Source: Lactifluus volemus
Lineage: Eukaryota; Basidiomycota; Agaricomycetes; Russulales; Russulaceae
DNA: 64,000 nucleotides
NCBI GenBank assembly: GCA_022376515.1
Contig: WTXI01000015.1
Coordinates: forward strand, 558,001 to 622,000
Direction of reading: 5' to 3'
Made by a program: the position numbers and the translations under genes. The notes under the pieces are model-generated. The model was not told the DNA's origin. It did no database searches and saw only the letters and a list, made by a program, of their open reading frames with translations. Position 1 is the first letter of the stretch. Each line of letters starts with the position of its first letter. Positions 1-11,929 of this stretch are shown in pieces.

Positions 1-1096
1 AATTACATGGTGTGTTCCTCGAGGGTCATTACAGTACATCCTGATCATTACGTCCCCTGCAGAGCCCGTATTTCGTCAGGCCGAAACGGAATTCAAGCTC
101 TTCGTAGAAAAGTTGACAGATCTTTTTCCAGAAGTGGACCCGGAGATCCCCCCATTACCTCCCAAGGATGTCATCTACAGAATCTACCGAGATGTGCGTC
201 TCGGAGAATGTGGGCATCGCCCTGATACTGATACTGCACAGATTCGATTCAGTAATGATAAGACGCCGTACAAGACAAATTTCTCGGCTACTTTCTCGAG
301 GAGTGGAAGAAAGGGGATATTTGCCGGCTGTATGTCCTCGTGTCCATCATTTCAATTGTTCAGTATTTAGTGATTAACGTATCTTCACTCAGATCATATG
401 TACGTTTTGAACCCTCTGTCCTACGCACTGTGATGAGCCCACTCATGTGACTCTTCAGAATGAGTCTGGAAACTTCCGCCAGAAAAGTGGCGTCGCGCTG
501 ACTACGTCATTTCAGTTACACCCGGAGGGGAAAGCCTCCTCGCCGCTGGTACTTGGTGCCCCGGTAAGAATGAGCTCGCGACTATCCGCTCGCACATCCA
601 ACGCAACCCATCTCGACTACGCCGAACTATCAACGCCCCGCTCTTTGTCAAGAACTTTGGTTCGGCAAACCCGGTTTCCAAGGGACGACGGCGGAACATA
701 TTTGGAAGAGACGACGAATTGAAGACGGCTCCCAAGGGTATCGACAAGGATCATAAGTGAGCTTGTTTGATAAGTATTTATGCAGAGGTTAAATCAGGAG
801 ACAGGGATATCGACTTGTTGAAGTGCCGCTCATTTGTTGTGGTGCATCAATTCACAGACGATGAAGTCCTGAGTCCTGCTTTCGGACAGACGGTAATGGA
901 AGTTATAAGAGCTGCCAGACCTCTTGTATATTGGTACGCCCTCTTTCCCATCTTGAACTTTGTACCCGGACACCGTTAACTGGGCGGTACCAGCATGAAC
1001 GATTACATGAGCGTGGGTGAAGACGAGGACGAAGACGAAGACGCAGAGCCAGATGACGAGGAAGGAGACGAGGAAGAAGATGAGCGAGATGAGTAG
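1..1096 (+). CDS. DUF2461 (TIGR02453) family protein, 5' truncated by window edge
   Basis: This is the 3' part of an intron-containing gene. The spliced frame reads RDIRFSNDKTPYKTNFS, then TPGGESLLAAG, then the tail of the domain, a pattern I recognise as the DUF2461/TIGR02453 family, whose biochemical role is unknown. Introns that restore the frame are 194-241, about 331-392, 400-514, 757-804 and one ending just before the CMNDYMSV exon near 994. Splicing 331-392 and 400-514 leaves a 7-nt micro-exon (393-399) that restores YHITPGG. After the domain the protein ends in an acidic Glu/Asp tail of about 30 residues and stops at 1094-1096. An intron end near position 50 or 78 suggests more exons upstream, outside the window. 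The family call is firm; the exact micro-exon model is an inference. Confidence 0.8.
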
Positions 1097-1991
1097 TATC
1101 GTTAAAGTCGCAATTGCGGTGCTTATGGCCATGGATGGCCATGCAACTACTTTCGGTGTGCCACCTCATGAAAAGCCGAGATGTCCACAGTATATACCAT
1201 ATTGTTGATTACGTTCGAAAGTGGTCATCCATTGCTTTTATCAGCTCACATTGACAGTCTCACTCCACTCGCGCCCTCTGTTCATTTGAAGTTGCCCCTC
1301 GAGCAGACGCTGTACTAAGAAAGAATTTTATCCTATATGCAGTGACTGAATGCAAATTATTTAGAGCACCTGCAGCCGTGCGTCACTACTCGGAATCATC
1401 TCGAGTGGTAGAGATGTCAAAGGATGGGGCACGGATAGAGAAACCAATTTCGTATTGCAACAACTGTAATAGGGAGACAAGTTCTATGATTTATCACTCT
1501 CTTTGTCTGCTCGGCGGTCTCGGTACTGCTTGGTCCACTATGAGAAGACAGTTAATGTCACTAGAGGTCAGTGAGACAAATGTAGAATGTGCCAGACGTA
1601 CTCGCATTGAGGGAATGGGGCGGATTGGTTCATTGTAGCGATACTGAAAACCCATGGCTCACTATGCGGCGGTGGGGGTCAAAGCAAGTAAGAGCTCACT
1701 TCTTTCTCTGCGCTGACGGTCCAGACACCGTATGATACCCCAATTATTCCTGCAAACATGATAGCGGTATTTGTCTTCCAATTTGATGGCCGCGTCCACC
1801 AGCCACCTGTAGTTAGTGGTGAAGATGTGTACGTGCGTAGAAGTGACAGTCCGAGTTGAAGCTATGTACCTGCTGGAGACCACACTTCCTTTGGATATGG
1901 ATATCTGGCACCACCGCCCTTCAAGATACAGCCAGGTTTAACAAAGTGGACTCGGTGAGCTGGCGTATTACGGACTCACCATTGTGCGTGA
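1097..1991. other. Intergenic, no supported gene
   Basis: About 900 bases between the DUF2461 stop and the uL15m start. The open frames here (for example 1342-1638) show no recognisable domain or splice continuity. I see no RNA gene or repeat. Confidence 0.5.
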
Positions 1992-2998
1992 ATGAGGTTG
2001 TTCCGGACATTGCCGGCGACTTGCTCGTCGTTTCATTTCACTCCGACCATGTCGATGTCGGCGGCTGCCCGCCCGTCCAGTACCCGCGTCCACCTGTTCA
2101 ACCTCCATCCATCGGCGGGCTCTCGCCACACAGTAAGTTCTTCTTGTGACCATATAAATCAACATTGTTTTCATAACCCGCGGAGCAAAAACGCCTTGGT
2201 CGTGGCCGTAGCTCTGGTCTAGGCAAGACCTCTGGACGCGGACATAAAGGCCAGAAGGCGCGGTCAGGAAATGGAAAGCCCAAGGCAGGCTTCGAGGGTG
2301 GCCAGACCACTATTTCAAAACTCTTTCCCAAGAAGGGTTTCACCAATTCGTGCGTGCTGTTCCGTGGCGCGAAGTGCAACGCATTGATGCCTTTTATATG
2401 CAGTATTAGCGGCAAAACATATGCCCCCGTAAACCTTGACCGAATAGCTCATTGGATTGAGCAGGGACGACTGACGTCGTCACCCGAAAAGCCCATCACT
2501 GCAAGGGAACTGGTACTGAGCGGGTGCATACATAACGCCCATGACGGTGTCAAACTGCTGAGTGATGTACGACATCTCTCCGTCTCTGATTTCAATTGTC
2601 TCTTACCGCGCCGACTTATCTAGGGCGCAGAATACCTTAAAGTACCCATACACATCACCCCTTCTCGTGCGTCAAAGTCTGCCATCAAGGCCGTCGAGAA
2701 ACTCGGCGGCACCGTACGTTGCAGATACTACAACCGCCTGTCCCTGTATGATTGTGTGAAAGGACGCACAGACCGCGTTGATGCAGCGCCAACGCGTCGC
2801 CAAGATATCGGTCTGTTTCCTTTCCCTGATCGACTACGTCATGTACTGAGTGGATCTTTAGAATGGTATACCAACTGGAGGAATCGTGGCTACTTGGCAC
2901 CCCAGAGCATTGCCAAAATGCCTATTGTGCAGGAACGGTGGAGACAGCTCTCTGAACAGCTGACGCGATTTAAACGTGAAGAGTTTGCTAAAAGATAG
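1992..2998 (+). CDS. MRPL10: Mitochondrial large-subunit ribosomal protein uL15m
   Basis: Five exons (1992-2132, 2186-2349, 2410-2566, 2624-2810, 2862-2998) sum to 786 nt, or 261 residues, with no leftover base. The N-terminus ([13 protein letters not shown]) is basic and hydroxylated like a mitochondrial presequence, which is why I start at 1992 and not at the internal ATG at 2049. The mature part begins with the L15 signature: [18 protein letters not shown] followed by GHKGQKAR, then GFEGGQT. The C-terminal half has the L15 fold region ([17 protein letters not shown]) and a fungal-type extension. The protein is a core component of the mitochondrial 54S subunit near the peptidyl-transferase and exit-tunnel region. 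The symbol follows yeast MRPL10. PEX3 follows on the same strand after 166 bp. Confidence 0.92.
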
Positions 2999-3164
2999 AC
3001 ATGAGTTAATTATACTTCCACATACACTTCTCGACTTGCATCGTCCGTTATTGCAATTTGTTCGCGGGAGTGTGAGTTAGCACGTGCTCTGTTCAAGGCA
3101 AACAGCGTTACGCCGTCGCCTTGTACACCTGCCACTTGATGTTCTCTTCCTTCACTCAGTGATC

Positions 3165-5140
3165 ATGCTGAATTCGATATCAAACTATGTATACGAACGA
3201 CGCGTGAAACTAGTGCGAACTGCAGGCATCGTCGGGGGTTTATATCTGCTTGGCCAGTATGCTTCCGCACGGATGGCAGACATGAGCAATCGCATCCTAG
3301 AGCAGCGAGTAGCAAGGGAAAAGTACGTGCAGACCAGTTTGCACACTTTTCTCTATCTGACTATTTATTCTGCGTAGCATGCGTAAACGATTTCAGCAGA
3401 ATATCCAGGATATCTCATTCACAGTCATGACATACATGCCTTTGCTCAGCAAGCACATGCTGGACGAGATGGACGTCGAGGCGCTGATAGCCGAGCTCCA
3501 GTCCCTCTCACGCGCTTCAAAGATGCAGCAAAGTGCTCAGGTTGCTGAAGAGAGACAAACCGTGCCTCTAGAGCCCCAGCATTCCCCACCAGCGGCTTCG
3601 ACAGTGTCCCTCGAATCCAGCGTAGAACTCGTACCATCGTCGGACGCACAATCAGAAACTAGCTCTGCATCATTTCTTTCGGTCTCTCCACAACCTGAGG
3701 TCCTACAATCGATGGAGCCGACTGTTGAGGCGCCGCAACCCCCTGGTCGTACACCACAACTTGCAGAAGCGTCATCATTGGGGAGGCAGAGAACCTCGTC
3801 GGTTCTCTCGGCTTCTCTCCTTGAACTCAAGGCACAGTCGGAATCGGGCGTGTCGAGCTCGGTGGTCAGCGGTAATGACGATTCTGTTCTCGTGAGCGCG
3901 CAGCTGTTCAACCCAAATAAGCAATTCTGATGCATTCATCGTCGTAGACCGACTTGTCTGCCTCCCAGCCAAGTTCCTCGTCGAGAAGCAAGGCAGAACT
4001 CTGGAGAGAGGTTAAAATGCTTAGTACGCCTGTTCTTCCATCTACCTCAGAAACCAAGTCGATCCCTGACCTCTCGACCCCCGTAGCTGTAACAAGGACG
4101 CTTACCGTTCTCTACTCTATCACCCTTCTAACTCTTTTACTCATATCCAACTTTCCCTCCTTGGTCGATATAAATACATCCAATCCGTGATACAATTCGA
4201 ACGTGAAGAAGAGGCGCGCTTACGACGCCAATACGACCTTTCCTTACCATCGATACTATCCCCTCCCGTCGACCCGACGCGCTTACATGATATAGAGGCT
4301 TCGCTTCCTGGCTCCGAAGAAGGAATATGGCGTGAAGGCATAGATGTGGAGACCGAACGCAAGTTCCTAACTCTTAGTTGGTGGATCCTGAATGTCGGTT
4401 GGAAGGATGTTGGCGAGCGTGTGCGTAGAGGTGTTGAAGAAGTGTTTGAAGGGTAAGTGCTCTGCTCTCACTCCTGAATGGCGTTCACGGGTGTCATCCA
4501 GCGTGTCGTTGAAAAATAAAATTGGCGTCATCGAGTTGCATAGGCTCATAAGCGACGTCCGGCGGCGCGTTGAGCATGAGATCACATTTGAAGGTACCGA
4601 ACGTAGAATCAAGTATGTCACTGACTTAACCGCTGCTTTCAAATCCATGACATCATCCGTCTAGCTTTCTCTCCACTCTACTTCCGCCGACTTCTTCAGC
4701 GCTCTCACGTCTCCTCAATCGGGGCGGGTTTCCCTTGGCGCACAGCGATACCCACGAGCCTGCTTTCACGGCGCTACTGGAGGAGACTCGTGAACTATTG
4801 ACATCACCTGACTTCGCTCTCGTCCTTGAGCGCGCGCTGGATCGGGCTACGAGTTTACTGATCGATGGTCTCTCCCAAAATGTTTTCGTCGGTGACGAGA
4901 GGGAAGAAGGTGAGGTCCGGCTGCGCACCGCGGGTGTGCTACCAGGTCTCGCAAGATGGAGCAGTCTCGCACTCAACGGCTTGCCCAACGAACTCGTTGA
5001 CGTGCGTGTTTTCCTGTTGCGGCATTTCATCCGGGGAACGATGCATGCTAACTTTATTCCCTCAGTGTTTGTCAGATTTACACGAGGTGGCAGGCTTCGC
5101 GGCAATTATATACTCAAATTATGGGGACCATTTCCGGTAA
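3165..5140 (+). CDS. PEX3: Peroxin-3 (peroxisome membrane biogenesis factor), one apparent frameshift
   Basis: Seven exons: 3165-3322, 3378-3891, 3969-4023, 4087-4452, 4502-4612, 4665-5001 and 5066-5140. The start at 3165 gives MLNSISNYVYERRVKLVRTA followed by a glycine-rich hydrophobic anchor, the usual N-terminal membrane segment of PEX3. Later blocks are typical of the family: KAELWREVKML, TVTRTLTVLYS, DVRRRVEHEITFEGTERRI and ALNGLPNELVD. PEX3 docks PEX19 and inserts peroxisomal membrane proteins. Residues about 100-225 are a Ser/Pro/Glu-rich insert with no fold signal. The exon sum is 1616 nt, one short of a multiple of three. The frame breaks at the T run 4135-4138, where one added base restores LLTHIQLSLLGRYKYIQ. 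I read this as a sequencing or assembly error or a very recent mutation, because everything downstream is conserved. The stop directly after DHFR makes a further exon unnecessary. Confidence 0.9.
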
Positions 5141-6922
5141 CAGCAGTGTATATTGTCACAACTTGATTTTCGTCCTTTTTTGCTATATATCGCATTTTAC
5201 TCCTCATTATACCTGGTCGAGTGTGTTAGGACTTCTCGTCTGCTGACCGGATTGTTCGTGATGGTCCCAATTCCAAGGGGATCATTCTGACAGCTCAAAC
5301 AACGATAGATGAAACAACAAAATCCATTGCTCTAGCCCTACTTCCGAATGGGACGGAAAGTCCGAATGACAATTTCCGAATCCTCCGTGACAGAGATGTA
5401 CCCGAAGGGTTCCGCACGCCCATTGCCCCATCCTCGATGGCTGTTCTGGCCTCTGGGTTTTGTCGAAACTACTATCTGGTTGATCCCCCACATCTAAACC
5501 CGAGTCCCTTTCTCAGTTCCTATGCACGCAACCAGACTTTTGACCAACTATCTCGTGATAACTCACTCGGGCTAACATATGATCCCGGAAACAAGACGAT
5601 TTAAACACACAGATCCAATCTCACGACCACGACCACGATTATACGATGGTGCATGTTTCTAGTGGAAGGTTACTTCTTTCCCAGGACAACAACAGGTGAC
5701 AGCGTTGACATGATGCCACGTTGCGGACATCAGTCAGTTGATGATGTCAACGTCCGACCTTTTTGACAATCAATCCGATGAAAATCCGATTAGACGTGCA
5801 GCTGAGATTCAGTGTTGGAATCCCTCACGTATAGTCGGGTGAATACGTTGAGAAGAAATAACTAAATGATATCCACATGCGGCTTGTTTGCGTTCCTAAA
5901 ACTTCCGATACGGTGTTGATCCTCGACCTGACGCGCGACACGCTCCTCTGGTATACTAAGGTCGAGCCCTAATTTATTCCAGCGCCACTATTGGTTGTGC
6001 TGTCATCACAACCCATCGCAATCCTTGCCCTTCCTCTGGGTAGTTCATCCTGTATCTATCGTCCGTGCTCACCAAACAAGACACATGAATCTACCTGTTC
6101 CATCTATCTCTTCGCTTGGCGGTGTAGACCTAGTCACGGCCCACTCATGCCTTGAGAAAATCCTTCACGCCGTTTGCGTTTCACTAACCCCAAGGTCCGA
6201 GCCGTAGGGTTGTCGGAATGCCCAGATGATGTAGCCAATGGCAGTGCATTACGCTATGGATATGAGCTGGCATCAAGAGAAGACATTCTGATCCCACTTG
6301 TCTCACCCTTGAAGCTGCTACGGGGCGCTCGCTCGGATGTCGGCTTGGCGCGGAACATCCCACCATAGACCATAACACCAAGTGCCGGTCTATGTTTCCG
6401 GCCTTGGTTTCATACTGACACCCGATCTCACCTTCCGGATAACGTCAGATTAAGAATGCCAAATCCGATTCGTTTTCTTCGATTTCGATTCTACTTTGAC
6501 TATTTCCCCAGCGACCCTTGAAAAGATTCTGACGCGCAGCCCACGTTGTCAATCATTGCCGCCGTAAAAGTCAGATTGATCTCGCACCCCGCGGTGAAGA
6601 TTTCAAAAGGTTTGTACCTTCAGAGTTAAGCCGTGACTAACGAATCCTATTATACGAAACCGTCGCTCGCCACTGGTACCAGTTAGTTGGGAGGAAATCA
6701 TCCGCGGGCGTTGAGCGGTTTCACCCGATGTTGATGGACGTATTACATAACTGTCCTCGGGTGATACTGAATATAGACAGTGATGACTGGCCCGAGTCGA
6801 CGACCGGTGTCCCACCTGCACGACACACACTTTCCAAACATTCGTGTCTGTGCCTTGCTTATACTCAGTCAACGCAACTGATTGTCCCTCTTTTATACTT
6901 TGGGCACCACTGTCTCTCAACA
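5141..6922. other. Intergenic, no supported gene
   Basis: About 1.8 kb. One frame from about 5290 to 5604 stays open for around 100 codons, with some coding-like composition (for example VPEGFRTPIAPSSMAVL), but it has no start, domain or splice partner that I can support. The rest, including the 5' flank of the ERT1-like gene, shows nothing recognisable. There is a TATA-like TTTTATACTTT at about 6891-6901, shortly before the next ATG. Confidence 0.45.
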
Positions 6923-9026
6923 ATGGACTCGACCGTCTTTGCCAGCCCCACCAATACATCCGACATGACCCCGGCCTCACTTTTGACCACCACGATGACA
7001 TCTACACTAGAAGATATGACAAGAGATCATGAAGACGACGACGGCATTTCTGGTGACAGCAAGAAGCGTACATCAAAAGCAGCGAAGCGGCGCAAGGTGA
7101 ACCATGCCTGTTTGTACTGCCGACGCAGTCATATGACTTGCGATGAAGGTCGGCCATGTCAGCGATGGTGAGTGCCACTCTCTACGGCGTGTCTATATCC
7201 AGCAGCGTCTCTATCTTGTGTGGTGGTCTGAGGTGTCGCTCATGCGCGCCTCACTCGTCTGCGGTCCACGGCGGAGTGGACGATGGGAGGAATACCGACC
7301 TTACTCACGCACATTGTTAGCATCAAACGCGAAATTGGCCACCTTTGTCATGACGAAAGCAGACAGCCTAAGCAAGGCCAAACGATGACGACGACGGCAC
7401 CCACGGCGGCACAAGTGAGCGCCCCAGGTACGTCTCTTTTTTTTTTGGCCTCTCCCTTCGTTCCTGTCCACGCTACCGGAGCTTTGACTCGTGACATGGA
7501 TGTTGTTTGCGTGATTGATATTATGCATCTCGAACTTTTCTGTCGGCAGTTGGAAACTCTATTTCTATTCTTCTTGAATTGTGCCTCGTGACCTACATGT
7601 TGATTGCCTTGACCGTGCACGCAGCGCCCACGACTCCTTACACCGCCACCGCCACCACCCCCGCCGCCGCCACTCCCGCTGCATCTAGCTGGCCAGGCTT
7701 TCCAGCCTCGCAGAACGCGTACTTGTATCCTCTGGAGACATTTGGTCGAGAGTTCTCAAGCCTCTCGTAAGTCACGTGTTTTCTATCCGTCCTGTGACCA
7801 TGGCCTCACATGACGCAAGCGACTTCCTCGAGACCCTCGATGAACAGGCATTCTTCACTGGGGGGACTGTGAACGCAGATGCCTTTGCAAGCGCAGAACC
7901 TGACGTATCCGGTGCGATCCCCCCGCCCCCTGCTGGCAGCGACGGTACCATTCCAGAGTCCTCGACCTCTCCTGGGCAACAACCGCAACCGCAAGTCAAC
8001 GACCTTCTGCAACGATATGTCGATCTTGTCCCACCAGTTCTCCCTAGCGCAAGCTTGGCCGAGAAATTCCTCCTCACGGCGGCGGATCCTGCACCAGGAA
8101 CACGTGGTGAACGGCTAAAGCGCGTGATTCGAGCCAAGTACGAGGCCGGATTGTTGAAGCCGTATAATTATGTGAAAGGTTACGCGCGGCTATCACGTTG
8201 GATGGACTGCAAGTATGTCGAGTTCCATCGTTAGAGGTGTCTGCTGTGATGTTGCGGTCTCGTAGTGTGTCACAGGAATCAAAACAGCAGATCTTGCAAC
8301 CTCTATCAGTATTGCGACCCAAGTTCCGCGTAAGCAACATAGAACTGCTAATAATGGACACTATTCTGATTATACACAATAGGCAATGGCGCAGTCATTA
8401 CGCGATATGGTGTGCATACATCTCTTGGGCATATCATCGATTAACTTACATTTTTTATTAAGGATTTGGTATTCATCGAGGAAGCTTTCGAGCGTATGAT
8501 GCTAGATTACGACCGTGTCTTCTCTTGCATGGGTATACCTGCGTGCCTTTGGCGTAGGACTGGTGAGATCTACAAGGGAAATTGTGAGTTTGCGGAGTTG
8601 GTCGGCGTAGAGGGATACATGCTTCGAGATGTGAGTTTTCCTGGGCCTACCCCATTAACCTCTCTGAGATGCTTCCTCTCAATAGGGGAGGCTCTGTATC
8701 TACGAACTCATGGCAGAGGAGTCGGCCGTGAACTATTGGGAGGTGTGTGCGCTCCCCTCATCTCCTTGAATAATTTAACGTGATTTTGGGACTAGAAATA
8801 TGGAAACGTTGCATTCGACTCGACGCAGAAGGCGGTGTTGACCTCATGCGTGTTGCGATTCAAGCCTGCGGTTACACGGGGTTCTGGTGCGGTCTCCCCA
8901 GGACACGGTATGCTAGGCACCGCCCCAAACGAGGAAGGTTTTATAAACTGCTGCTTCTCATTTACGATTCGACGAGACACGTTGGGAATTCCACTCATGA
9001 TTGTAGGTAACTTCATCCGGTGTTGA
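6923..9026 (+). CDS. ERT1: ERT1/AcuK-type Zn2Cys6 transcription factor with PAS-like domain
   Basis: Nine exons (6923-7167, 7321-7427, 7625-7766, 7820-8212, 8266-8329, 8383-8409, 8463-8630, 8686-8742, 8796-9026) total 1434 nt, giving 477 residues in perfect frame. Residues 60-91 form the zinc cluster: cysteines at 63, 66, 73, 79, 82 and 91 match CX2CX6CX5CX2CX8C, with the typical HACLYCRRSHMTCD and CIKREIGHLCHDE. The first intron splits the codon for Cys82. A Thr/Ala/Pro linker follows, then the conserved block EKFLLTAADPAPGTRGERL and YNYVKGYARLSRWMD, and finally the PAS-like C-terminal domain (VFSCMGIPACLWRRTGEIYK). Family members in yeast (Ert1) and Aspergillus (AcuK) regulate gluconeogenesis and the switch to non-fermentable carbon. 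That role is inferred here from homology. Confidence 0.9.
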
Positions 9027-9584
9027 GGTGACATATCCGGTACGACGGTCCGCAGATCGGGCCGCGGGCTCTGAGCAAAGCTAGTGGGTTTAAGCTATAT
9101 GGGTTGCTGAGGCTCTCTTCTAACTTATTCTATGCTTGTACTATCTTTGTTGACGAAGACTGTAACTCTGTGGATAGGCCTATGGCGGAATAATATGGCG
9201 GGTCAACCGTCACTCGAGCCAAGACTCACAACGGTCACTGTTAGGATAGTATGGCCCAGAGCCAGTTGAATGCTGTATTACACCCGGTACAAAGGTTATG
9301 GCCTTTTGGACTTATTCCAACCAGCCCAATTTTGGGATTAGAATCGAGCATACAACTTCTTATGGGCGGCTGCTCGCAACCCCAGGTCACGTGCGTGATA
9401 TTTGGCCAGTGCGAGTGTTTGTGAATCACGAGCATTTCGACTCGTAGGGATGCCAATCTTTTTGAGGGACTTCTGCTTCCATGTAGACCCTTAAGTGGCC
9501 CCCGATGCGCCACTGTGCCATGTTATAACCGTTTCTCGCGCTGGAAATCCCGAAAGGTAGTTCCATTGCACGACTCAGATACGG
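9027..9584. other. Intergenic, nothing recognised
   Basis: About 560 bases between the ERT1-like gene and the gag remnant. The frames are short and carry no recognised motif. It may include 3'-ward remains of the truncated retrotransposon, but I see no reverse transcriptase, integrase or protease motif. Confidence 0.4.
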
Positions 9585-10663
9585 CTAATATACATGTTTT
9601 CCACACTCGTCGCTTCCTCGGTCGTTCCTTTTATCCCTGTCAGGTTTTGTCCTGTCCCAGCTTCTTTCCCCTCCATCCATACCTTGACGATGCCCGTGGA
9701 AAGCGGGTTTCTGAGGCTTGCTGGTGCGCCACCTTTTTTTTAATTTTATGTCTTCTTTGGGCATTGACGGGATATATGTCCCTTTGCCTTGCAGAAGAAG
9801 CAACGCCCCTCTGCGATTAGCCTCTTTCTTTCCTCGCCTAATCGTGGTCTCGTTTCGGTAACACCAGTGTCCATGGAAGGCCGGCGGCCCTGCTTTCTTT
9901 TGCCGCCTTGCGAGTTGTACATCGTCACGGTTTTCCACTCGATGCTTACCGCCTGCTCCGTCCGTGCGGCGCTCTGCCAATCATCCATTGTGACGGGCAT
10001 CTGGCACGCTCGTTCTATGATCGCCTTGTGGAGATGATGCTTCAGTCCTTCTCGAAACAGGACGATGGTGCCTGGCTCATCGCGTCCCCATCCAGCTTCT
10101 CGCCTCAGATGTTCGAACGTCGACACATAAGTTTCCAGATCGTCTCCCTTCATCTGATGCCGTAAGAGGGCAATTTCGGCACGTACTTTTTTATTCGTGT
10201 CAGCAAAAGTCGTCCAGAATTTCTGTTCGAAGTTTGCCCACAGAGCTTCGTCTGTAAGCTTGGTTCCTGTATTTGTGAGGTGGACTAATTCGTCGACCCT
10301 TTCTTGCATCCAACGGTCTACTTTCGGTCCTTGCATGTACGACAGTGCCAACAAGGCTCGATAGAACGGGACGACCATTACATGGTGGTTGGCGTTGATC
10401 CTCCGGAACAAGGTAAATTGTAGGAAAAACGCCTCACTATGGGTTCGTTCGCCATCAAAAATGGCCGGGGGGTTTCCGCTTAATTCCCCGTATTCGATTG
10501 AGGCAGAGGGATGTCCTGGCACTAGTTCTCCTCCGCTTCCTCCACATCCTAGCTGGATGGTAGAGTCCGTGAGAGTGATATGTGTATAGGCTGTTGGTGC
10601 TGTGGACATGCCTACTGTCGAACCAAGAGGTTGCTGCTGGATTTGCTCCATGGTTTGGTACAA
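9585..10663 (-). pseudogene. LTR-retrotransposon gag polyprotein, truncated (no pol)
   Basis: A 305-codon open frame (10663 down to 9746) contains the Ty3/gypsy-type capsid region (FEQKFWTTFADTNKK, LLRHQMKGDDLETYVSTFEH, LFREGLKHHLHKAI) and a CCHC zinc knuckle (CFFCKAKGHISRQC, matching CX2CX4HX4C). The frame stops just after the knuckle. A basic continuation runs in another frame to 9585 across an A-rich run (T8 on the + strand, 9734-9741), suggesting a small indel. No protease, reverse transcriptase, RNase H or integrase follows, so the copy is truncated. Gag would bind element RNA and form particles. The family assignment rests on the capsid and knuckle pattern and is good; the exact clade is unknown. 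Confidence 0.8.
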
Positions 10664-11430
10664 GCTGATCTCCTCGGTGGCTTGGCTCCGTCAGGTCCAA
10701 TCGGGTGTTTAGGTGGGTGGCGAGCAGTAGGTGTTTAACGTAACGTTTCGGGCGTCCGGAGCGCTTCGCAACTCTACCGCGAACGTTAATTCGAATGAGT
10801 AATCTGGTATGCGGGACTTGTTTGCTCCACCAGCCCAAGTTTGCTTTGTATCCTATTCGGTATGTGCGTGTGTGGTCCGGGCTTGGGTTGTAACGGAGTC
10901 CTTGTTTTCTGGCAAATGTACTGTTTGAGAAGCTTGTTCGCCCCCTCCTTTGTTTGGGTGGGGGTGAGTGGAGGAAGATGATATGGCGCGATAAGGTGCG
11001 AGGGGCTTATTAGGCCGGAAGAGGGTTCACAAGTAGAGAAGTGCACTTGAAGTGAAGAAATAGCTCAGGTTCTGGGCAAGGGTGGGACTGGAGAATCTGC
11101 AGCTCACTTTTAGTTATTTATACACGGAGGCTAGTCATTCCTGCACTAATTGGTACAGCCACTGGTAGGAATGAGTCATGGGAGTTGATTGACATCATAC
11201 TGAGTCTAGACTGGGCAAGAGACTTGGGCTAGATTGTCACAATATTGTAATGGCATCATTGGTCCAGAATACTGACATCACTAGCTACATCACCTGTTCA
11301 CTTTAGCAAGTGGTAAGAGGCAGGTAAGCAGAAATGATTCTTAGTGATAAGTCCTCACTCCTCAGAGGTGTTTGCATGTCCCCACCAAGGCATTTGTGAT
11401 AACACACCATAAACAACACCAATATGGAAG
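9585..11430 (-). mobile_element. Remnant LTR retrotransposon; upstream part may contain its LTR
   Basis: The gag remnant reads on the minus strand, so its LTR should lie at higher coordinates. There, on the minus strand, a sequence beginning TGTTGTTTATGGTGTG near 11,430 leads to a TATA-like GTGTATAAATAAC near 11,120 and then a pyrimidine-rich leader, as expected for an LTR promoter. I could not identify a second LTR, a primer-binding site or target duplications, so the outer limit is a guess. Confidence 0.4.
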
Positions 11431-11920
11431 CTTCGTCATGGGACAATCTGACCATGGTGCACTGACAGCTATTACCCAGCAATTTTGTGATGTGAGCTAC
11501 CAGAGGCTAACTACTACTGAAGTGACATGTCTTATGAACAGGATGTGAGTAATTGAAAATTGCACATTACACTGAACCCACACTACTTATGTAGCTACAA
11601 AAAAAAAAAGGGAGTGGAATAGAGCCCGGTAATGAGCATCTACCGAGTTTTGACCGCAACCGGCTTGAATGGTGGCAGAGTAGGTGACAAAAGAGCATCA
11701 AAAAGCCATATCTCACTGTCTCACCAAGGTCCGGGTCTCAGAGTGTGGGCCAATCAGAGAGATGATGTGGGGGTTTGATGGCCCCATATGCAGGTTAAAT
11801 AGATATCTTATAGCACGCCTTGACGGTCGCGAACTTGGTCGCGAATCCTCATTGTGACAAGTACCTTCTTCACCCGGGCCGGTGGCCCGGTGTAGCTAAA
11901 CGCTCCATTTGGGCAGAGAG

Positions 11921-11925
11921 AAAAA
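11921..11925 (-). terminator. Pol III T5 terminator of the tRNA gene
   Basis: On the minus strand a run of five T residues follows the tRNA 3' end after four bases, the usual RNA polymerase III stop. Confidence 0.6.
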
Positions 11926-11929
11926 GATT

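Noticed and set aside
1342..1638. 98-codon open frame between the DUF2461 and uL15m genes
   Set aside because: No domain, no splice partners and no codon bias distinguishing it from other chance frames.
5137..5290. Additional last intron and exon for PEX3
   Set aside because: A GT-AG pair exists (5137-5229), but direct reading meets a stop at 5138-5140 right after the conserved C-terminus, which is simpler.
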